NCBI GenBank assembly: GCA_029449235.1
Contig: JANATG010000002.1
Coordinates: forward strand, 496,001-560,000
Length of the DNA stretch: 64,000 nt
From: Linnemannia schmuckeri
Lineage: Eukaryota; Mortierellomycota; Mortierellomycetes; Mortierellales; Mortierellaceae
Direction of reading: 5' to 3'
The position numbers and the translations under genes were made by a program. Every line of letters starts with the position of its first letter. The stretch's first letter is position 1. The notes under the pieces were generated by a model that made no database searches, was not told the DNA's origin, and saw only the letters and a list, made by a program, of their open reading frames with translations. This document shows, in pieces, positions 56,432 through 64,000 of this stretch.

Positions 56432-57844
56432 TTATTCTTCCTCCTCCGAGTCAGTTGGTCCACGCGCCTCTGCGTCTTGCCTAACAGAATGAACGGTCTC
56501 TGCGTCCATTAAGCTCTCCATCATTCTCCAAACTACCTCAGGCGGCCAAACCGGATCGTGCGGGGCCAATAAAGTCAATTCTTCTAAGACGCCTCAGACA
56601 CGCCCCCATGTCCAGCTGCTCAAAGCTTGCATTCGTTTTTCGTCTTCCTTTCGCTCCTCCGTAGACATAAGCGTTAACTTCATTGCCTCAACAACCGTAT
56701 GCGCTATTCTCAACGCGACAGAAGTTCCATCGAAAGGTATTAGGTGAGAAAGGCGAACCTTCTCTTTGCTCGGGTAGGGATGGGCCCAATTGGCACACCG
56801 GTGCAGCCAGTCCACTAGTTCGAATTCGTCAATTACAGTCCTGATACAACTCAGGCCTGTTTCGACGTACATCTTAAAGATTGCCACACTCTCGCCAAGG
56901 TCCGTGGGATGTGGTGCTTGTAGGTGACGAGTGCTCGTGCAGCAAGAAGACGAAGGTCGCTCATTGCCCAATCTGACGTATAAATAGGTTTGGCAACTAC
57001 AAGACCATGGTTATGCATCTCACGCACCGTATTGCCAGGGTTGATGTGCTTCCTTAATGCTGCAACTCCGATGTCGCCACCATGAATTTGACGTGACAGA
57101 CGAACAACGTCCTCTGCCAGAAGGGTGCGTGGAGAGCCTTGTTTTGTGAAGCCGTAGCCGTTGTCCCTGCATAATGTTCTGATTTGAGGCCCTTTTAGAT
57201 AGTAGTTGTGCACGGCAGCAGACGTCTCGATTCTTGGCTGGTAAGTTAACCCTCGAACTCGAACTCTGCCCTGAATGTTGGCATGTGTTGTGGGTATCGA
57301 CGGTCCATGTCAACCCGTCATGAACGACACATCCAAACAAGGTCTCCAGAGGTATTTGCTGGGATAGGAAGGGATCTGAGGCGCCATGCTAAGTTGTCAG
57401 CCGGGCATCCTTTGAAACATCATTCACAAACTTACCTCACATTCGTCCAAGTCGTCTTGTAGTGCAAGATCCTGACCGATCGCCCTCCAAATTAACAGCA
57501 ATTCCCACGGGCAGCAAAGGCAGGTTGGCCATGGTACAGGTGATGTTCCAGAAGGGATGGGAAATGACTAAGGACCTCCAAGCACGGCAAACATGGGCGA
57601 CTAGGATCATCTCGGACGGGTAGAGGTACGACAGATTCAAGAACCAGAGTTCAGTTGGCAGACCGCGGATAGGGAAGGTAGGGTTATCGTAGTGGTGCAA
57701 GAGGTGTGGAGGGGCCAGCTCGGGTGGCGGGCATTGCTGTCACTGTAGTTGTATTTTTAATTGCAGTAGTTGTTGCAATAGTTGTAGTCGTTGGTGTCGT
57801 TCGAGTAGTAATTCTTCTGGCTGGTGCGAAAATTGTACCTGCAT
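56432..57844 (-). pseudogene. Decayed F-box paralogue B
   Basis: F-box LPTELWFLNLSYLYPSEMI then VAHVCRAWRSLVISHPFW lies at about 57550-57665. The ATG at 57844 could join through a 99+ base GTACAA...CAG intron that removes a TGA at 57740-57742. The next part (LLAEDVVRLSRQIHGGDIG, ARALVTYKHHIPR) and the following block (DLGESVAIFKMYVETGLS) are in different frames with no intron signal at the switch near 56900. An in-frame TGA at 56594-56596 is followed by more conserved codons (LTLLAPHDPVWPPEVVWRMM) up to a TAA at 56432. These lesions suggest a recently broken gene, less decayed than copy A. A few unrecognised introns could change this view. Confidence 0.6.
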
Positions 57845-59379
57845 TTGCGTGAAAAGTAATTCATGGTACAGTTCTTGTATTGAGAGTTGTTCTGGTTGTT
57901 GTTGTCGAGTAAGTGGGGGAGCGGTGATGGTGGTGGGAGTGGGAGTAGTGTGCTCCTCCTCTGGATTGTTGCTTATCTTTCCTTGAACTCGTATATTCTT
58001 CTGACTGTTAATGTGTAAAAAGCGTGTTTTCTTTTGATGGCGTATTTGTGATGAAGGGTGTAGAAATGAAATAGGAGGGATTAAGAAGAACGTAAGCGAC
58101 CGAGAGAGAGGAAAAAAAGAGATGGATGAATATATAGAGAAAGGCGATCACACAACAATTCAGGTGCCACGCTGGTATCATCAGCCATCGTCATTACCAC
58201 ACCATCTTTTTGGTGGCAAACAGAGAAGTGGATCTGGAGCAACAAAGGGGAAGGGACAACGAGCAACGAAGCAGCAACAGACAAGGAACCTTCAAAAATT
58301 CATAATCAGCTCATCTTTTTTCTTTCTCTTTGACATGTCTCTACTGCAAGTCTTTGTGGTAGCTCAATGACGATTGACGGAGAATGACCATGTGGAGAAC
58401 AAAGACACAAAAAAGAAAGGGCAACGTGTGCATGTTTGATTTTGAGCATAGGCGGCGAGTGAGCGCGGGCATGGCACCGAGACATTTGATACTTTGCATT
58501 GCATGGTTGCTGGTAGGACATTGATCTTTTTTATTTTCGAACGTGTTTGTTGTCCCGCAGGGTCATGTTCATGGGAATGTGTGTACCTATTGGTTTTCTT
58601 CTTACTTATAAACCAAGGCATGCTTTCGCAGGGGGAGGAAAAAAAGGAAGGGAAAAAAAGCAACTTCCCATGATTCAATAGACCCATGCCCTGACAACAC
58701 AGAGAAGGAGAAGGAGCAACAGAGAGTACCTTCGCGTTCAACCCCGTTTACTGCGTTGCCTGGGCCAATTTGTTCTCGATTTCGATTTCAAGAGGTGATA
58801 GTCAAGGCAATAACAATAATGAAGTACACCCTTGTGCACAAGCATAAGGGGCGTTGGACCAGTTTGTTTTTGTTTGAGTGCTGTTGATGCCTTTCCTCTT
58901 CTCTCTTCTGCACTAGCCTAGGCTGGGATGCTAGTTCAATTCTACCAGCTACAGTGCAGGGACTGACTTTTTTTTCTTTTCATTCTCCCCTTCCCTCCCC
59001 TCCACGCTCCCTCGTTGCCTTGCTCACTCAACTTTTTTTTTTTTCTTTCTCTTTCTCCCTTTTTACACGCCCACCCCTTCTGCCTTTTTTTTTTTTTTTT
59101 TTTTTTGCTTCTTCCTCTTTCCTCTCGCACCCAGCACGCTCAACGGAACAGGAACAGCCAGGACACACGCCAGCAATAGCAGCAACGACAGACGAGGCGG
59201 AGACATCAGGACAAAGCAAAATCAACAAAACAGACCTGTCACTCCACACCTCCAACATCACCCTCTTCATTGCATACACGAAGTAGTCGTCGCTGGCACG
59301 ATCGATCAACGCTCCTCTTGCTCTCACTCCATCACGGCTCACCCCACCCTCATACCTCAAACTGAACCCTGAAAGAAAT
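57845..59379. other. Intergenic, promoter of importin-alpha-like gene
   Basis: 1.5 kb with no supported gene. The + gene side is CT-rich, with T runs at about 59033-59043 and 59086-59106. Frames at 58122, 58364, 58954 and 59028 are low complexity. Confidence 0.55.
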
Positions 59380-60375
59380 ATGCTGGCCACCCGCTCCTCG
59401 GCTGCCAGCAAGCCTTCCCGCTCAAGCGCGCAACTCAAGCAAAAGGGTTCAAACGCCCAACGAAACGGAGGCAATGACCAGGACGAAGAGGATGACCTGA
59501 TTGAACAGCTCAACAGAAAACTGTCCAATGTCACCCTCAACCCCTCCACCAACATCCCCGACGAGATGAACATCACCGACATCTCCACCATGGTAAGTAG
59601 CAAGCATAACTTTTCAAGGCGCGCAAAGAGGCTTTTTTTGTTATTTTTTTTTATTGCACCCACATACTTTTTCCGCATCCGACTGGGACGCGTCTGTGTT
59701 GTATTTACCACTCTCCTTGCACCCCTCAGGACTTCTTCGACAGCAATGCGCTTCTCTGTCATGACTGTAAGCAAAAGACCTTTTCACACAGGATGGACAA
59801 CAAGGACAACGCGGAGACAGGATTCTTTTTGGTTTGACAATGATTCAGCAACCAGGACTCGCCACAGAGGTCCAAAGTCACATAATCGTCGGACCTTTTT
59901 TTCACCATCACCTACGTCTGCATATTTTCAAGCTCCACAAAGTCTGACTGTCACCTCTGGTTGATTTGACACTCTACCTGTCAAATGTATGAAATAGCTG
60001 CCTGCCTTTGCTCAGCCGCTCTACAATCTGCTGGCCTCCGGGAATTATGAACAGCAGCTGCTCGCTATGGTCCGCATCCGCAAGTACCTGTCCCTCCGTA
60101 AGATACTGTCACTTGTCTACTCACCTTTCCCGTATCCGCCTCTTGAAGAAAAAAATGAGTTCAAGGACCCTGAGTTGATGACCTCTAGCTTATTTTGTGA
60201 AAAAATGGGATCACCTGCTGACAACTAGCATTCTTTCCCCACTTTCCTTACGATTAGAGGACGTGCTGCCTAGGATCGATCATGTACTCGCGCTTGACTG
60301 CATCAACTTCTTTATCACCTTCTTGAACATGAGCGATTGCCCCGATCTCCAGGTACGGATGGAATTTATGAGGAA

Positions 60376-60410
<35 letters not shown>

Positions 60411-62842
60411 ACCTGCCTTTGACCGCTTGCTGCTTTGCGTCCGTCCAACTTGTTCATATTAACCCCATTTCTCATCTCTCTGTTGCGTTTTACTCTCTAC
60501 AAAAACATTCCAGTACGAGACAGCCTGGGTTGTCACGAACATTGCCGTAAGTACATTCAAGTAAATAATACGCTGTAGAGGATGACTGACCAGCTCGGGA
60601 CCAAATGCACTAGTGCTTACTGACCTTAGCCTTTTACTTCATTGATCATGACTGCATCATTTAAATAGGCAGGAACAACGGCTCAGACTGAAAAGCTGGT
60701 AGAAGCGGGGATTCTGGCCCCACTCATTCACAACCTGCGTGTCTCGCGATGTGTTCATGTCCAAACCCAGGTAAGCTCACCTCCGACATCTATTATATGT
60801 CAGCTTGATTTTATATGCCTTGTCAACATATATTAACCCTGTTGATTTCTTTTATATAAAATAGACGATTTGGGCGCTTGGAAACATTTCTGGTGACGGA
60901 CCGCCTTACAGGGACCTCATTTTGAGATCGGGCGCACTGGAAGTGATTCTTCAGCTCATTGAGATGTGCGAGGACCCCACCGTTGCCAAGGAACAAAAGT
61001 ACATGATCCTCAAGATTGCAGTGTGGTGCGTGTCAAATCTCTGCCGAGGCAGTGGCCGTGCTGCTCCCGAGTGGCTCCAGGTAATGTTACTTCCCGAATG
61101 TCGTCCGATCATACTTATTTTGTCCGCATATTGAGAAAGATTCATTTGACTAACTGTACTCGTCTCTGTTTTATTGTTCACTAGGTCACTCCTGCGTTCC
61201 CTATGTTGAGACGATTGATGTATATTGACGAAACGGACATTCTTGCTGACACTTGGTACGGATACGAGGCTTTGAACACGAGGATTCATTGCATTGCTGG
61301 ATGCCAAGCTGTTGATCCCATTACGGTCAAGATTTTTAATATCAACATCCCATTTCTCTACCTTCAACTCATGCTCTTAGCTGGGCAATGTGTCGTATCT
61401 TGAACGGAACTCACAAAATGAACCTGGAGAATGTAGTCATTGACCGTGAGCTGTGCGCGCGCTTCGTCGCATTACTGAGGTATGTCTTGATACTACGGCA
61501 GAAAAGTTTGGTCTTTTGCGTAAGCCTATCCATAAGGCACAAAGAATGAACGAGATAACTTACTATACCTCTTCCTTGTTATTTAACTGTGTAGTGAGCC
61601 ACATCCAACAATTCAGGTGCCTTCATTGCGGTCATTGATTAACATTGCTTCGGGACCGGAACACCACACCCAGCTTCTGATCGACGCGATGGCGATACCG
61701 ATCTTGGGATCACCCGACCTTTTGGCTCATCCAAATAGCACCATTCGTCGCGATGCTCTCTTGGGAATCTCCAACATTACAGCAGGAACTGCGGACCAAG
61801 TGAGAGAGGTGACCATTCAGGACAATGGAAACGTCATGCGCCGTGTTTTGGAGATTCTGAGGCGAGGAGATTTGGGCGAAGACCAAAGCGAGGACGGTCC
61901 CGAATTCCACACGGAAGGTGGTGACTGGCGTGTGTTGCGTGAGGCGGCTTGGGTAGTTAGCAACGCCACAAGTGTGCTGGATCTGGAAATCACGGGGTAA
62001 GTGCGTATTGTATATCCTTGGCCAAAAATCAGGCATGGCTGTCTCCGTGTTGTGATTTTGTGCAGGGTGGATTATCAGGTATGACAAAAAGAGAGACTGA
62101 CTAGAGAATCTTTCCTCTATTTGTACCATGTAGCCACCTTGTGTACCGTTTGGAGCTTCTCCCGTCTATTGCACAGTTGATTGATCCCCGCAAGGCTAGG
62201 AAGACGTCATACATTCTCCCAGCGATTGGACTAATGCACACAGCGTTGTTGACCAAGCTGCTGGATATCGTGTTTAACGTTTTGCGGTGTAACGAGCATC
62301 ACCCCAAGGAACAGTTCATGAAGCTGTGGGTGGTGGATTGCGAGGGAGGATCGATCCTGTTGGAGCTGTTGAGATTGTCGAGCCAAACGCCGAGCGAGAC
62401 AGAGCTGAGATACCTGGACAACAGCAAAATGCTGCCACGGCCACTACAACACCTGCGATTCATTCAGAATGATAATGGTGAGATGTCGAGCACAAGTGCC
62501 AGGTCAGGACAGGTGACGATGGCACCCCTAGGAGCGTCCGTCAAGAAGCGCGTCGAGACGATTCTGGAAAACTTTTTCGAGTTTGGACCCGAGAACGAAG
62601 GGTTCGGACCATTCTTTAGCGAGAGACAACACGGTTCAACTAGCGGTCGGGGGCGTCGTGACGGATATGGATCAGATTACCATGAGGATGGCGAGGATGA
62701 AGATCTGGACGATGACGAATACCATGACAACAATGGATACTACAGTCATCACGTACAAGGAGGACGAGGCGGTGGATCGAACGATGTCGACTTTGACCTT
62801 GATGATATGGAGGAACGCGTCAGTCGGATGAACCTTGCGTAA
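59380..62842 (+). CDS. Divergent importin-alpha-like ARM-repeat protein
   Basis: Ten exons (59380-59592, 59998-60097, 60258-60352, 60514-60546, 60669-60770, 60865-61080, 61185-61255, 61381-61479, 61595-61996, 62134-62842) give 679 residues, longer than the usual 530. ARM helices with the NLS-binding W-x3-N pattern are clear: ETAWVVTNIAAGTTAQTE, TIWALGNISGDGPPYRDL, AVWCVSNLCRG, AAWVVSNATS. In two other repeats a partner is lost (CWAMCRILNGT, DALLGISNITAG). The arginine-rich importin-beta-binding domain normally at the N-terminus is not visible; residues 1-71 are Ser/Asp/Glu/Asn-rich. The C-terminus is a long acidic tail (DEDLDDDEY). It may therefore be a specialised karyopherin. A 37-base candidate cassette exon lies at 59730-59766. 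Skipping it joins exon 1 to exon 2 in phase. Confidence 0.85.
59730..59766 (+). other. Candidate cassette exon in intron 1 of the importin-alpha-like gene
   Basis: Bounded by CAG before and GTAAGC after, 37 bases, so its inclusion shifts the frame. It would encode DFFDSNALLCHD. A weaker in-frame donor (GTTTGA, after TTCTTTTTG near 59830) would keep the frame instead. Transcript data are needed to decide. Confidence 0.35.
60379..60408. repeat. T30 homopolymer in importin-alpha-like gene intron
   Basis: About 30 T starting 26 bases after the exon 3 donor at 60353. Confidence 0.85.
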
Positions 62843-64000
62843 CAAGCTTTTGTTCTTGGTGACTGTGAGGGATGGCTAGACTATGCATTCTCGTGACGAG
62901 GTAATATTAGTCTCTTTCTTTCGTTCATCTCTTGGCCTCCCACTTTACATCGCTTCCATAGTTGAGACAGCTGGTGTCTTTTTTTGAGTCGTCGATGATG
63001 CTGCTGCTTTGTTTTTTATATCATTTTTTTTACAGAAGTTTCGTTTACGTAATACAACTACAATTCATGTCATGAACTTGGACTTCTCTGGAATGTAAGG
63101 GTTTGTAAGGGACAATTGATCGAGGTTTAGGTTGACTAACTGATGCAGAGGGAGATATGAGGGGGCAGCGTGAGTGGTAGTGGCCATGTCACGATGGACA
63201 TGGCACGCGAAACCGTTGGCGCAGCTGAACTGGAATTGTGAAGCTGGAATAGAAATATGAATATATGAAGACCACAGCCGTGGGCTGGTGAGAGTACGGG
63301 CCCCCTGTAGGAGAATGAATGGGTCGAAACAGGAAGGGGTGCATGTGTTGGAAGTTGGATATGTTTTTCATTTTTGAAGCGGAGATTTGAATAGGGGAAG
63401 GCACCACTTTATTTCTCTCTTCAATCGATTCGGACCTCTGGACTTTTGCCTATGGTTTGGTTTGTGCAGGACATATTTCTTTTTTGTCTAAGCCTTCGTA
63501 GGATTGACACGAGAGGATGTCTCTCGATTGAGAGGGATGATGATCCGTTGGTCTCTCTTTTCCTTGGAGTTGAGGGATAGTAGGAACAAAAAGCGATAAA
63601 AAAAAGGCGTGTGAAAAGAGAGTATACCTCGTGGATGTGTGTGAGTCCGATCGAAAAATGAGAAATGCTATTAGTGGAGGAGTTTGTGTGCGTGTGCGTG
63701 AGCGAGTGAGTGAGAGGCGTGGTCAAGAAAAACGATTCAGCCCTAGAGCATCCAATGCTCCCTGTTGGAAAAAAAGGTCAAACAGACGGTAAGGGAAAAA
63801 CAAAAGTGCCTATTGTATGGGATGTGGTGGTTGGGAGGTTGGGGTGTGAATAAAATGTGAGGCAGGGTCCGAGTGGCGTGTGGAAATTGGGAGGATAGGA
63901 ATGTGCGAAATTAACCCATGCTTTACTGTAATAGGCTAGAGAAAATGAGGTGCAGGACGACGATCTAGGCACGGTATCCGGTATGGCAGCAGCATTCCAA
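62843..64000. other. 3' flank; no gene recognised
   Basis: 1.16 kb. AT-rich near the importin-alpha-like stop, then purine-skewed DNA with GTGTGTGCGTGAGCGAGTG-type repeats at 63680-63720. Frames at 63189, 63421 and 63778 (minus) show no domain. Confidence 0.5.

Noticed and set aside
1..64000. tRNA, rRNA or CRISPR elements
   Set aside because: No cloverleaf-like T-loop signature, rRNA block or repeat-spacer array was seen on either strand by eye.

Overview
The window is nuclear DNA of a filamentous fungus. Genes are packed closely on both strands. There are 14 multi-exon protein genes with about 74 short introns, nearly all GT...TAG. The core eukaryotic proteins here are most simply explained by an early-diverging (Mucoromycota, Mortierella-like) genome: a DUF3605 protein, an Ssd1-type RNase II protein that still has its active site, mitochondrial Mtf1, and a Ty3 chromovirus remnant. 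The genus is an inference, not a measurement. No rRNA, tRNA or CRISPR array was found. All gene models were built by hand; each joins to an open frame whose exon lengths sum to a multiple of three.

Layout. 1-290: tail of a Ty3/gypsy chromovirus ending in a chromodomain. 1486-4020(-): J-domain protein. 5760-8560(-): CDC45 replication factor. 8801-13221(-): VPS3/TGFBRAP1-type CORVET subunit. 13877-14702(+): DUF3605 protein. 15203-20699(-): SSD1/DIS3L2-type RNA-binding RNase II protein. 21955-24813(+): CCCH plus CHY zinc-finger protein. 24869-26555(-): MTF1 mitochondrial transcription factor. 26879-29579(-): CLF1/Syf3 splicing factor. 29755-30450(-): RPC19 (AC19) subunit of RNA polymerases I and III. 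30723-31891(-): SURF4/Erv29 cargo receptor. 34505-36205(+): F-box protein. 36376-37815(-): CREB-like bZIP. 38376-39896(-): OB-fold/CCCH/methyltransferase protein. 40678-47237(+): 2120-residue RS-rich coiled-coil protein. 48128-50764(+): hormone-sensitive-lipase-like hydrolase. 50879-54485(-): GUF1 mitochondrial EF4. 54822-57844(-): two decaying F-box paralogues. 59380-62842(+): importin-alpha-like ARM protein.

These genes do not form a pathway cluster; the window is mostly housekeeping. Two products act in mitochondria (MTF1 in transcription, GUF1 in translation). Others serve replication (CDC45), splicing (CLF1), Pol I/III (RPC19), membrane traffic (VPS3, SURF4), mRNA fate (SSD1) and nuclear import. 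The accessory part is the F-box family: one intact gene plus two pseudogenes about 20 kb away.

I found no convincing new multi-gene system. The best leads are: an SSD1 orthologue with intact nuclease aspartates and NDR-kinase-type sites; a GC-AG first intron in a core splicing factor; an HSL-like enzyme with proline in place of the oxyanion-motif histidine; an importin-alpha-like protein with no visible IBB; and a methyltransferase with an unusual domain order.
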